Below, piece by piece: positions 25,895-36,927 of a stretch of DNA of 64,000 nt (positions are counted from its first letter, which is position 1; the number at the start of each line of letters is the position of its first letter). This stretch comes from Fasciolopsis buskii (taxonomy: Eukaryota > Platyhelminthes > Trematoda > Plagiorchiida > Fasciolidae), in NCBI GenBank assembly GCA_008360955.1, contig LUCM01000844.1:62001-126000 (forward strand). Reading direction: 5' to 3'. A model generated the notes under the pieces. That model was not told the origin of the DNA, did not search any database, and saw only the letters and a program-made list of their open reading frames with translations. Made by a program: the position numbers and the translations under genes.

Positions 25895-26063
25895 AACACG
25901 TGCGTTTGTACAGTTAGACTGTGTTCCTGGTGTTGGCTGTAGGGGCATCTTATTTTTTCCCGTCTGTGTAGGTGCACTCCCTGTTCGCCTTGGATATTCA
26001 CTCTTTTTATAGCAACATGTAACTCTAGGGAGAAGCAGCTTGCCTTGCTGTTTAACGTTGTAC

Positions 26064-26067
26064 GATA

Positions 26068-26115
<48 letters not shown>

Positions 26116-26143
26116 TTGATGATGATGATGATGATGATGATGA
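26064..26143 (+). repeat. (ATG)n microsatellite tail of RTE copy
   Basis: About 26 near-perfect trinucleotide units with a single GTT interruption directly follow the RTE 3' UTR. Confidence 0.9.
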
Positions 26144-26144
26144 G

Positions 26145-29100
26145 TTCAGCCTAGCCCATTTGCCTGATCAGGTGACATTTGAGGTTACCGCGTTTTGCCG
26201 CTCGACCGGATCTTAAATTACTCAGGCTTTTCTGATTCAACTGGTTCTGGGTGAGCTCGCAAAGCAGGTGTCAACCCTGACTAGGCCGTGGATTGTCTAG
26301 TCCGCGTGCTGCAAGCACGCGAAGTCACCGTCTGTGGAGACTTATGCTAGGGTAAGCAACGAAGGATCTTCGTTCTGCTTCAGTTTCTGATTGTTCCGAT
26401 TATCTCGGTACACTCTGGAACGGATATCCTGGATTGGAATGAATATATGAGGCAAAAAGATATTTGCTCTATGCGGTACACAGTGGGTGCAACTGATTTA
26501 CCGGGATGCTTCAGGATAAATTTCTGTTATTCTTTGTAACTCTGGGATGCTGTGCCTTAAGTTACCTGTTTTCGCGACGTGCCACTAACTCATTACAGAC
26601 ATACTGAGGAAATTGCAAACGTTTAACAGACGATCCTGAGATGATTGTGAAAGAGATGAAGGCCAATGAGACAAACTAACAGCTTAAAGAACTGCATATC
26701 ATGCGTACCGATGTTCAGTCCATCAACAGAACTCCTGAGAGCAATACCATACGTCCTTGACGAATTTTAAGATGTTCATTCTCATCTACGGTGTGCAGAA
26801 CCACCAAACAGAATGAATAGGCTAATTGATGTTGGATCACACTGTTCGAGTATTTGGTCAATAGCAACCGACATGCACGGGTGTGGAAATAATGATGCAC
26901 ACCACCATGCGTCATTAGACTTCCACAGTATCATCATTTCTGCGTCGAGTAAAACAATCATTTTTTGATTGTTATTGCGACAATCGCGCTTGGGAAGTCA
27001 AAAAAGAAATCAGTGACCAACTGGTCACATGACTGCGATTTACCTGGTTAGGTATTACACATTCAACGCCATTTTAAGATTGAATCTGAGAAAATGTCAA
27101 TTTTAAACCGGAACATCATGAGTAACATTCAGAAAAGGCAGACTGCGATTCCTACACCTCACAAGTGACACGCCTAGCGTGGCAACCGACCATAATGAAG
27201 ACGCACTAGGGGTCAGATGCGAAAACGAGGCAAGTGGGTTCCAAATTCAAACCAAACAACAGAACAGTCTTCATTTGGATCAGTTATCGAGGTAGGCATT
27301 TCAAGTACTGGATGAACCAATCATGCTTCCTCTCGCTAGGACTAAACTTTCGTCTTTCCTATTCCAATCCGGAGTTACTCATTTTAATGATTTTTTCTGA
27401 AATCCGTCTTAAGATGGTACGATGCTATTTCTTCGTTGGCATAGAAATTTCGAACGGGACGATATTTCTTTCAGCGGTCTACTTCCTATATCCCGTCTAA
27501 ATTTTGCTTTTGCAATGGACAAGCAGGCTGGATTTTCACGTAGTTGCATAAAACACAATTGTTTCGATGATGCCCCAAAACTGCCATTGTGCTGTACACA
27601 GTAGAGTAGATGGTGCAAAAGCCATGGGAATGCAAGGAGCATTTGGCCACGGGTGACTGCAAACACGGCAAACGAAGACAGAATGCTCTCCTTCTAAAGC
27701 CCCTTGTATGGTTGGAGGTTTGACATATTATTAAAACAGATGTGTATCATTTGGGTGAATTTTACTGTCATAACCAGGCCATAATAGTATGGAATGCGTC
27801 GCTGTTGCGAATAAAGTATTCAGACCAACACCCTTCTGTTTGAGTGACGATGGCGTCAAAAGCGTGAGGGCAGAATATCGATGGTCAAACGAGTATTCTG
27901 AATGAATGAATTCGCCAAATAAACCCATTGGAACGCAAATAGCAACGAAGCCGAATAGCAAAAAGGATCATTTTTGATATGATTATCAGTAATTCAAGTA
28001 AGGGATCAAAGCTTAGAATTGATAGATCAAAACAACAACGGCCTGCGAATCTGTTTATCCGATATTAGCACTTTGAATTCAAATGCCCACCTAATCACAT
28101 AGTGAGAACACGTGATTGGCCAAGTGGTAACCAATCAAAGCACAGTGCTGACAATTATTGACCGTTCTCCACAGGATGAGAATGACTGAAAATCAGCCAA
28201 AAAGAAGACCATTTGATGGGTGTTTGTGCCGTTATCTTTGTGGCACGAAGTTGTATTTATAGAGTGCAGCAATTCATCACAATTTAAGATTTACTTTATT
28301 TTGTTTGAGCAATTTTGGTAATAATGATCGTTCGGTTGTTTTTTTCGGCGTTTGGGGCAGGAGTGATTTTCATCTCGGCCATGAGGTCAAATTGTGTGTT
28401 ACTCTGAGCCAACTGGGTCAATGGCTGGAAATTTAAACGAAAATGTCCCGGCTTGAAGTCATACCATTTTCGACTAGTTACACATTCGAAAATTTATAAT
28501 TTCTCAAAATCATAGTAACAGAACAATGTTTAATTTTTGTTCAGTAAATCAGGAGAAATCAACACTTTTTTTAATTACCAGAGAACTTAACTGACATGGG
28601 TATACTGACCAGGTGTAGACAACTTATAATTCTCAGAAATTTTCTCAACAGTAAACTTCGTTGATCCTGCATCAGTCCGGGCCATTGATTGTCAATGTGA
28701 ATTTATCCTACATCAACTTCCCTTTAGGGAACAGTTACCAGGAGGAGGTTGTAAGAAGGCACCATGTCATAGTTTGTTTACCGAGACCCAATGGATCACT
28801 AGGCGCGACCTGGCCAAGCTGCGGATGGTAACGAACGGACCATTAAAGAGACCCAGTGGTATATCTACTAAGCATCAGATACCAGACAAATGGAGATAAT
28901 TTCTAGGTAAGTGCAATGTGTCTAGGGTTTCACAAAAAGTTAATCACCAACGGTGGAATTTATATAAATCAAACTACTAAATGCCTCTGTCTGTTGTTGA
29001 AAGTGATTTATTAGGGGGGGTTGGGCCTTCCTTAGTACTTAGGATTTTAGGGACTGTTTTATCGATCGATGCACGAGTAAAGGTCTTTAGTAGTCTCAAA

Positions 29101-29670
29101 ATTACGTACGCGAGTCATTCTTTACAGATATCACCTTTTCCCCCTACACAGCACGCTTGAACCTGTGCCATTTTGGGCGCGCCTACCGATGCGTGAGTGT
29201 ACGGCTCGATGGAAATGTCAGATCTACAACTGATCGCGTTGATAGACACACCAGGGGATTCCGGTACATGCGCATGCTAGTGCAACAGAGTATCCCATGT
29301 CGATTGCCTTGTTGTGATGTTAAACCAAACTTCAGGCCTATTTTGATTCAGAGGTGGGGCCCCGACGCAAATTAGGGCACAAGTATACGTCCATTAATTT
29401 GGCATCCATCTTTGACACCTGGAGAAATAACATTATGTTGGACAAGTCAGTTTGAATATGGATAAAACGTGTGCAATTCGAAGTCATTATCTGTCGTCAT
29501 TCGGCGCTGTCATTTCCACGGCTTATCCCTCCTAGCCTGTCAACAGTATAGAATCTAAACGAACTAGCCTCGAAGTACCGGGGAGTGGGTGGGTGGATGG
29601 ACAAATTGCCGGTTAGAAGAGTATCTGTGGAACGGTGGGAAATCATCCTCGAATAAAATGAAATCGAATA
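26145..29670. other. No gene seen
   Basis: Two small hairpins lie close together: CGCGTGCT-GCA-AGCACGCG (26303-26321) and AACGAA-GGATC-TTCGTT near 26358. Elsewhere only short frames occur on both strands (27234-27666, 29157-29375) with no domain recognised. Confidence 0.4.
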
Positions 29671-29674
29671 AACA

Positions 29675-29855
29675 AGTAAATAACTTTTTATTTTCTTTTT
29701 ACTGCGCGCCCAGTGAAAAACTCCTCAGGAAGGAACGAACTAAAATTGAGAGGATGCCGCGGGCTAAGTGACTGACGATCAAGGGAATCAAACCCGTGAT
29801 GTTTCGGTCCCAACTTCCCGGTGCCAACCGGTTGGCTACCGTCGATCAGTAAGAA
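29675..29855 (-). mobile_element. tRNA-derived SINE-like element (SINE-3)
   Basis: The minus strand reads a tRNA-like head with box A GGTAGCCAACCGGTTGG and box B GGGTTTGATTCCC, flanked by pairing ends GATCGACGG and CTTGATCGTC. An unrelated body follows (CGCGGCATCCTCTC) and then an A-rich end (AGTAAAAAGAAAATAAAAAG) near 29685. Head, body and A-rich tail is standard SINE layout. Only one copy is seen in this window, so the family is not proved. Confidence 0.5.
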
Positions 29856-29859
29856 GAGG

Positions 29860-32255
29860 CGACAAAAAAGCGACGAAAGTATGCCAAACATCACACATTT
29901 GCCAAATCTCCTTCCGATATGTCGCTTCAGGCATTTACATATGCATTAGTGGGAAGCATTGGTAAAATTGGGTTGCTTCATATGTCCGAATCTTTCGTGC
30001 TACCTCAGTTCACGTGTTTTTTTTCACTGGACGGTACACTGGATGCACCACGAAGAGACAATCCAAAAGAATGGTGGAAAACGTCCCGGCTTCTATTCAC
30101 AAAGGCACGGTAAAGGCAATAAACTTTGCCATCCCAGAACACTTGGTAGAAAGCGGACATTGAACTGATCTGATAACAACTTTCAAGGTCGTCCTAACAG
30201 CACTGCGGATTCGTATCAAGGGATTCCACATAAGGTTCCTCATGACTACTGAAACCATAGCAACTGGAGTGATGAATCCATACATTGGTAATTTTGTCCC
30301 ACCTTTGTTGTTGCCTCGGCCAGGAACATGAACCGGATAATCGCTGATGCATGTTCAATCTCTACTCGACAATTTTCAAGTTCGTGCTTGCACCTGAATT
30401 TCCTCGTTCACACATTTTGGTACATGCATTCTTTCGCATCCATCTTTTGGACCGGGAAATTGCAGTCAATTGCCAAACTGCCAAATTTATTCCATCCATT
30501 CATCGGTTACAAACGATAGCTAGCTTACCTAACACTAAGCCTGAAACGATACATCGAACGGGAACTTCTTCGCGTTCAGCGCATTTTTCATGACCTGACG
30601 GGAATATTTCAGGGAAATTGTCAAGTCGTACAAGTATTTTTAATTTTTAATCCGAAGCTTCTGTTACTCGAATTCCAAATTGCATAACGAATGCTGTTCG
30701 AAACTGAGCCACCACTCAGCCTCAATGACGACACGGTGATAAGTTCCTATTTTCCTACAAGAAGCTGTTCTTGAACACAATCGTGGATGTTTGACACGAA
30801 ACTCTATCACCTGTTCGGTGTAAGCATCAAATACCTAACCTGCTAGCTATCTCAAATTTGACGGGTGAACTTTAGTCTTAAATGACAGACCTCTATCATA
30901 CAATTCCAACCATGTCAACAATGGTAATGCTGTTAACGAAAGCTGATTTGTCTAAAATCAATTGGGAATACCGTGGCGCGTTTTCGTCATCGATTTTGAA
31001 TTGTAACGCACCTCCGGGATCAAAGTTTACCAATTTCTCCCATATGCCTCCGTGAATCAATCACTTGCTTGCAACCCCAAAAAATCAGTGTACCAAGTAA
31101 CTCGAGGGGGAAAATTTCTGCATTCCAAAACGGAATTCCACCTAAATGTCTTTCCAAACTTAGATTCTAATCATGACCATAATTCTCAATCCTTTGGCAC
31201 ATAGTCTGACCAACGGCTAGAGTCATTGCATTTCAAGGCTTGGATACAATTTCCGGGCATAGGTAATACCAGAGGCTGGGTTACACTCACTCACCGGTGG
31301 TTTGCATTCTCATCTCGTTGGGATCCACAATTCATGGGCTAACGCAAATTTCACGCTTCCCTGGATGAAGGGGTGAACGGAATTTCTCGCGATTGTCTGT
31401 CGGCCATGATACGAACTTGATTCCGAGGAAAAGTAAGCATTTTTCTGATTAGATGGAATATGTGAATGATTATTTTATCTTTCACGAGTGTGGCATCCAA
31501 CGGGGACATCTGCAATCAGTATTCGGATGGGTTGTGTTTCCGTGTGCAAACGAATAGTTTATAATTTTGCATACTAGTTAATACTAAAAAATCATTCGCC
31601 CAACTGGTAAAAAGCAGTCGGACTCTATGCCGGTTTCCGAAGTTCATTACTCAACCGAGATGGGAATTTTTCAGCAAACTCGTGTGTACAAAATTGGTTC
31701 TTTTCAACTTTGCCGTTCGAATAGTTTGTTGGTATCACCGGGAACACGGTTTCCTCGATCTGTTTACCAGCTGGATGGGTCTTGGCTGAAAAATAAAAAT
31801 TCTTCTTCCGTACAAAAAAGACGATTTACGTTTTGTGTTCTATTCTATTCGATTCACGTTAGGAATGCAGGAAATCGTTACAGAGTTTGTACTAAAACTT
31901 CTATCCGGATAGCTTTTTCCAGTTCTGATTTAGGGAACACGCCCATTCGAGTAGGCTTTTCCCTCTCGTGAAATGTCATGTGAAGTGATCTAGAGTTCAG
32001 ATTCGTTCAAAATGAACGACGTCTCAGTCACGTGTTCCGGATAAACCTTGCCAAACGTGAGCCCGTGTAAGGCAGACTCGCGAACTCTACGAAGACAGTC
32101 TTATTTCAAGTTTTCCCTAGATAGCACCAAGAAGTTAGTGTGCCATTGTTTCATGGAAGACATGACAAGAATTTATAAAAGGCTTTCCAAGCACTCAAAT
32201 TGTGAAAAGGCAGATGGGCGGTAGGTCAGTAAATCACAATCTTTCACGACAACCG
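29860..32255. other. No gene recognised
   Basis: The longest frame is 31627-31971 (+, 114 codons), with no recognisable domain. Overlapping frames near 29919-30593 appear to be chance. Confidence 0.4.
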
Positions 32256-32261
32256 CATTCT

Positions 32262-32475
32262 TGATTCATTTTAGTGGTAGTAGGTTGAATGTTTTCACGA
32301 AATAATTCACCATGGGATATCATCGCTCAACTCACCATAAAGAAACCATGGAAGCAGTGTAGAGCTGTTTCATCCTTGTTAGGAATCATCAGCAGTGCAT
32401 ATCCACCGCACCAGAACTGGCACGCGAACCCGAACAAGGACGAACGATTCTGAGTCGAACGCCTTAGCCGTTCTT
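32262..32475 (-). mobile_element. tRNA-derived SINE-2, copy B
   Basis: Full-length-looking copy on the minus strand: head ...AAGGCGTTCGACTCAGAATCG, box-B-like GGGTTCGCGTGCC, then GGTGCGGTGGATATGCACTG, GATGAAACAGCT, CCATGGTTTC and the 3' end GAATTATTTCGTGAAAACAT. Copies at 42.8, 47.9 and 48.2 kb share all blocks, and 19.1 kb shares the 3' half. The head resembles a class II tRNA such as leucine tRNA (see findings). Confidence 0.75.
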
Positions 32476-32479
32476 CCCA

Positions 32480-34235
32480 AAAGTACGGTTTCGAGACAAA
32501 AATTCCCAATGGGATTTGACTTTACAGTTTAAAACAAGTTCTGCCTTCACTTGGTGAAATGAAACTTTTGACCTAAGTATAACTGACACCCACGGTTGTC
32601 CATGTTTCGTAGTCCATTCTGCACTCCTCACATCCTTCGAATTCGCTGTTGGACAACTTTTGTGAGTGGAAATTCTCGCCGATTATTCATGTAGCTGCCG
32701 CTTTCGGAAACAAATTAATAACGCAAATAAGGCAATTGTTTGATTTAATACACTTAACTGAGTTCGATGAAAGTGCGCGAAGCGGTTGTAAACCTGACAC
32801 CACAAATTCTCCATTCAACCGCCCAAACTTAGCTGTCAATTTCTATTGGTTTTTAATTGTTGCGTTTCTCGTTATGTGATTCACGTGATCCGTCTTCAAG
32901 TTCACGAGTAGTTCATTCATCCTGTTACTGAATCACACGATGAAATCCAATCCACTTGGCGACCGCCTCCAGTCCCTGTACAGCTTTAACAACTTGGCTG
33001 AGTCCCAATGTCGACCTCTCATGTGGGATTGAATACTGCGTAACTACCGGATTGCTCGTATTTGTCACTATTGTGCCTTGGCGTCGAGACGGAATCTGAA
33101 TCGTTAGTCCCACTTTGAACCACATGATTTCTTTACTAATGAGAATACTGACACAAATGAGAAATGACCAAATCAAAGGAAGAATCATCTGACAGGCCTC
33201 CGAAATAGGTCAAATAGGGGGAGTCATACGTTGCTTTGACGAAATTCTCCAAGTTGGTAGAAAAAGGGTGAGAAGATGAATCCAACAGTACGAGTAAGGC
33301 AGCAATTTTGTACGTTGTCCGGAAAGCGCGAATCAAAGGTAGACTCCAAGCCGGCAGACAGATGGCATTATGTGGAAGAATCGTAAATCCAAACCTCTCT
33401 TCTTCGAGGCGGACAATCGGCAAAACTTTTCTTCTGTCTGTTCTCGTGAGGATACTTCGACGTTGTGTGAATGCAAATGGTCTTAGATGCAGACTATGGG
33501 CAATTTTCTTAAAGCCACAAGATCGGATTGGTGCGCGGAACAGTGTTGCTGGTAGTCTGCACATAGAAACCGAGCCACATGGACAAATGATTTGCACTTT
33601 GGTTTATAAAGCGTAGAACCGTCACAGCCTAGGTTTGGCAGATAAGTCGAGTAAATTCCGTTGGTAAAAAATCGAGTAGTTATACGGAAAGAGTGTAGGA
33701 GAATCGGTCCACGTTTGGGGAACAATGAGATTGACGGTAAAAGTCAACTTGTAGTTACAACTCGGCCAGACGTCGGTGGAGAATACCTGTGAACAATGCG
33801 AGAGCATTTACCAACAATCTGCATAAAAATAGCACGCGTTATACCCCAAGACAACAGTATTACTCTAACTCGAGGAAGAATCGCGAGCGGCTACACCTAT
33901 AGAAGAACTTCTTAAAGCGACCTCGAAAGTATTTTCTATTGGATTTCGAAACCGTGGGGGGCAAATCCCCTCTCAGTCGACAGAACACAGAATACCAGAA
34001 CCAATAACCAGTTGCGACTAATGTATCGGATACATCGTAGCGCCAAAACAGCACTGATACGGCAATACAAGCGAATGCAAACCACAACAGAGGATGCCGA
34101 AGGGTTGACACGATTCGAAAGCGAACACTCGAATTGTGCATTACGACAGGAAACAAGCAAAGCAAATGTGCGGTAAGACAAAGACAACTAAACAAATGTC
34201 ACAAAATCTATATATATATATATATGTATGTATAT
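32480..34235 (-). other. Unresolved minus-strand open frames
   Basis: Several minus-strand frames overlap here: 34195-33860 (111 codons, with hydrophobic stretches HPLLWFAFACIAVSVLFW and VATGYWFWYSVFC), 33597-33136 (153 codons) and 33188-32925 (87 codons, with a signal-peptide-like start MILPLIWSFLICVSILIS). They sit in different frames and have no clear splice sites joining them. None matches a family I recognise. They could be exons of a membrane protein gene or chance. The plus-strand frame 33308-33616 is a shadow. Confidence 0.2.
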
Positions 34236-34280
34236 AGAGAACCAGGAAGTAGTATCTGGATGCGTAAACAAAATATGCCT

Positions 34281-34333
34281 GGGAGCACACGACCGGTTTC
34301 GCGGTTATTGTCGCTCGTCAGGTATGCGTACCC
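34281..34333 (-). ncRNA. Hammerhead ribozyme (type I), left arm
   Basis: On the minus strand the 53 bases are identical to the right-arm ribozyme. The core is CTGACGA, a 3-bp stem II closed by ACAATAAC, then GAAA. Stem III is the 6-base palindrome ACCGGT, and cleavage is expected after the following C. Stem I forms 6 bp plus 3 bp with an internal loop. All conserved core bases are present. Confidence 0.75.
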
Positions 34334-34348
34334 GATGCTCTCTTGTCC

Positions 34349-34729
34349 NNNNNNNNNNNNNNNNNNNNNNNNNNNNNNNNNNNNNNNNNNNNNNNNNNNN
34401 NNNNNNNNNNNNNNNNNNNNNNNNNNNNNNNNNNNNNNNNNNNNNNNNNNNNNNNNNNNNNNNNNNNNNNNNNNNNNNNNNNNNNNNNNNNNNNNNNNNN
34501 NNNNNNNNNNNNNNNNNNNNNNNNNNNNNNNNNNNNNNNNNNNNNNNNNNNNNNNNNNNNNNNNNNNNNNNNNNNNNNNNNNNNNNNNNNNNNNNNNNNN
34601 NNNNNNNNNNNNNNNNNNNNNNNNNNNNNNNNNNNNNNNNNNNNNNNNNNNNNNNNNNNNNNNNNNNNNNNNNNNNNNNNNNNNNNNNNNNNNNNNNNNN
34701 NNNNNNNNNNNNNNNNNNNNNNNNNNNNN
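34349..34729. other. Assembly gap (N run)
   Basis: 381 undetermined bases lie exactly between two inverted arms. Open frames that cross it are artefacts. A long inverted repeat is hard to sequence and assemble, so the gap itself may be a result of the hairpin. Its true length is unknown. Confidence 0.98.
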
Positions 34730-34744
34730 GGACAAGAGAGCATC

Positions 34745-34797
34745 GGGTACGCATACCTGACGAGCGACAATAACCGCGAAACCGGTCGTGTGCTCCC
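34745..34797 (+). ncRNA. Hammerhead ribozyme (type I), right arm
   Basis: Core CTGACGA is at 34757-34763, stem II GCG/CGC at 34764-34766 with 34775-34777, GAAA at 34778-34781, stem III palindrome ACCGGT at 34781-34786, and cleavage is predicted after C34787. Stem I pairs 34751-34756 with 34788-34793 (one T-G wobble), then GGG 34745-34747 with CCC 34795-34797 across an internal loop. Stem III has no loop in one molecule, so efficient cutting probably needs two RNA molecules pairing through ACCGGT, as known for short-stem-III hammerheads. Confidence 0.8.
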
Positions 34798-34849
34798 AGG
34801 CATATTTTGTTCACGCATCCACATACTACTTGCTGCTTCTATATATACA

Positions 34850-35740
34850 TACGCATATTCTGGGGCATTCCGCCCTCGTTCCCAAGGTTGGCTCAGCCCA
34901 ACTGACAAGGAATTATCAACAAATCACAGTCGTGAATCTTCTGTGCACTTTTCGGCGAAGAGCTTCCATGCACACTCCTGTTGCTACAGATTCGATTGTG
35001 GTGAGAAATATCAATATATATGTATATATATATATTTATTTCGGACAGTCTGAAAGCAAATATTTTGTTTACAAGATACTATCAAGACTTCAAGGCATGA
35101 AAATTACCTTGAGACTAAAGCTGAAGACGAAGTACTTTGAGAATTTGTGGATACCGTGATGGAAAGCGTGACAAACAGAATGGTGACTGTTATTGCTCCC
35201 CTCGATGGGAACATAGAATATTGATTTACCCTTCGATGACTTGTTCAAAATGCTCGTGTATTTGTGTTTTCTTTCACTCTTATTCGGTCACATTTATCAT
35301 ATGAATTGATGTGATTACAAGTGACACACAAATCAAGCAATTTCGAAGTGGGGCGTGTTTCGGACGCTACGTATGAAGTGTAATCTGCACCGGATTCTGG
35401 TGTGTTCTGAACCCAACAAAACTTGACCTGTTCTAGCTATCTGCTTGATCGATTCTAACAGCCACAGGTGGTGTTATTCGTAGACACCAAGATTTATCAT
35501 CCTGTCCTGCATAAGTTTATTGGACAGAACCATTCTCCGTCGAATTTCTACGCTACGGATGAAGAAAACAAATCACAGTTGTCCGAGAAAATCGAAAAGA
35601 AATTCAGTCAAAAATCTACCATACAATGATATCCGTTGGGATTGCTTTGTCATGTGTAAAACATACGACAACATCGAGTAGATAACATTTTCACCTCCAT
35701 AGTAAAATATACAAACAGGCTTGGAAGCAAGGGAACACAC
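34850..35740. other. No gene seen
   Basis: An (AT)n-like tract lies near 35016-35040. No exon-like frame occurs. Confidence 0.45.
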
Positions 35741-35742
35741 TG

Positions 35743-35788
35743 TCACTCTCTCTCTCTCGCTCTCTCGCTCTCTTGCTCTCTCTGTGTC
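35743..35788 (+). repeat. (CT)n microsatellite
   Basis: CTCTCT tract with G/T interruptions. It makes an artificial Glu/Arg-rich frame on the minus strand. Confidence 0.85.
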
Positions 35789-35999
35789 TTCCGAGTGATT
35801 TGGGGTTTTCATAAATCCTAATTGAAGCCGAATAAAGGTTCCCCGTCTACATAACTAACGAAATGCGGTGATCATGCGTGGTCGGGGGCGTGGATAAGTT
35901 ACGAGCGGGAGGCTGAGAGAAACTGATCCGGATCATAATTGTGGATGCAGACTAAATAAATCACTAATGGAGTATCTCAGTCCATTCGGCTAAAATAAA

Positions 36000-36078
36000 C
36001 CACGCACGCGTGCACGCACGCACGTATTCGGCAGCACACGGACACAGATACACGCACACACACACACACACACACACA
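36000..36078 (+). repeat. (CACG)n / (CA)n microsatellite
   Basis: CACGCACG units pass into about 13 CA units ending at 36078. Confidence 0.85.
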
Positions 36079-36439
36079 TGAAACACGCCTATCACCATCT
36101 TAGTGAGTGTGAAAATATTAGGCCGTGTGTATACAAGCCTTCACGGAATCATTCACCTTTGTTTAGTGCCAACACCGTGACAGTGATTGGATCGAAAAGA
36201 GGAAACCCGTTCCCGGGGTGATCGTAAATTTCTTGTCGAGTCCTCAAAGACTCCAAGCCACTCTTCCGAACTCCAAACAAATAGTCTTAACACCAACGCG
36301 CATTACCAATATGACTACCGGTCGCAGTTAGGTCAACAAACACGTACACACGCACACGTGCACCTGAGTGCACGAGAATAGCAACCGAACAAACATGCCA
36401 ATGGGTTATTTTAGTCGATTTCACATTGAAAGTACACAC

Positions 36440-36560
36440 ATGCCCATATTTCTCATTCTCGTGCTGTTGTTATTGCTGTTGCTGTCGTTGGGGTTGCAGT
36501 TGGTGTTGTTACCATTAATATTATTATCATTATTACTATTATTAATATTATTATTATTTC
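36440..36560 (+). repeat. TTG/ATT low-complexity tract
   Basis: Interrupted trinucleotides create Leu-rich (+) and Ile-rich (-) frames. This is not a gene. Confidence 0.75.
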
Positions 36561-36743
36561 ACCGGTGATCGTAAATCTGTTATTGGTCTCCCGGCCACCA
36601 ATGATAGATGGTAAAACCGGTGACGGGTTTCTCAAATCAACTATATAAATTGTCCTAACACGTGGCCGAAATGCTCAAACTCAACCGAAATCGAAGACGC
36701 ACGAAAGCGCAAACACATACTCAAGTACACAAGCACACCGTAT

Positions 36744-36927
36744 ATGAAAAGATCGTTCTTTTTTGTACATACTGTCTGGCTTTCAATGATTGGCCAAACA
36801 TTACTATTATTATTATTCGGTTTGATCGTTGTTAACTACACCGGACCATCGGTACAGGCGAGCCGAGTTTGCGGATCCGATCCGATCTGGTTGTTCAAAA
36901 TGGCCGTGAACAAAGCCAGCAATGGAG
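36744..36927 (+). CDS. Candidate first coding exon with signal peptide
   Basis: An ATG at 36744 opens a frame with a short charged start (MKRSFFFVHTVWLSM), a hydrophobic core (TLLLLLFGLIVV) and then NYTGPSVQASRVCGSDPIW, including a potential N-glycosylation site NYT and a plausible signal-peptidase site after VQA. An excellent donor, GAG|GTACGT, stands at 36927/36928 and leaves phase 1. The mature part would begin near residue 40. I do not recognise the family. The exon at 51501-51724 starts in the matching phase, but 14.6 kb separates them and other exons may lie between. It could also be a chance hydrophobic frame. Confidence 0.35.

Larger units (their letters stand above)
25205..26143 (+). 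mobile_element. RTE retrotransposon, 3' fragment, copy 2
   Basis: It starts abruptly in ORF2 (CTTGGTAGCTGTGTGTC) and runs through the same C-terminal domain and 3' UTR as 4650-5480. It ends in a long (GAT/ATG)n tract. By eye the two copies differ at well under a tenth of positions in the shared coding part. The short 3' UTR has small indels. RTE elements characteristically end in short tandem repeats and not poly(A), in line with this. The copy is 5'-truncated within ORF2. Confidence 0.85.
34237..34845. mobile_element. Palindromic element with two opposed hammerhead ribozymes
   Basis: Two arms of about 110-115 bases (34237-34348 and 34730-34845) are inverted copies of each other, near-identical by eye, and border an assembly gap. 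Each holds the same hammerhead ribozyme motif, reading outward from the centre: minus strand on the left, plus strand on the right. Inner boundaries GGACAAGAGAGCATC are perfect mirror images. Outer ends run into ATATATGTATATA-type sequence. No protein-coding part is visible. Related modules with the same flanks lie at 23, 50 and 55 kb. Penelope-like elements carry hammerheads in their terminal repeats, so this could be a PLE with its body hidden in the gap or a non-autonomous derivative. Confidence 0.7.

Noticed and set aside
34134..35053. Long open frames of 169-236 codons on both strands
   Set aside because: They run through the N gap, where translation is meaningless. The real sequence on each side is ribozyme arm.
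36368..36635. Leu-rich and Ile-rich membrane-like frames on both strands
   Set aside because: Low-complexity TTG/ATT tract read from both sides.
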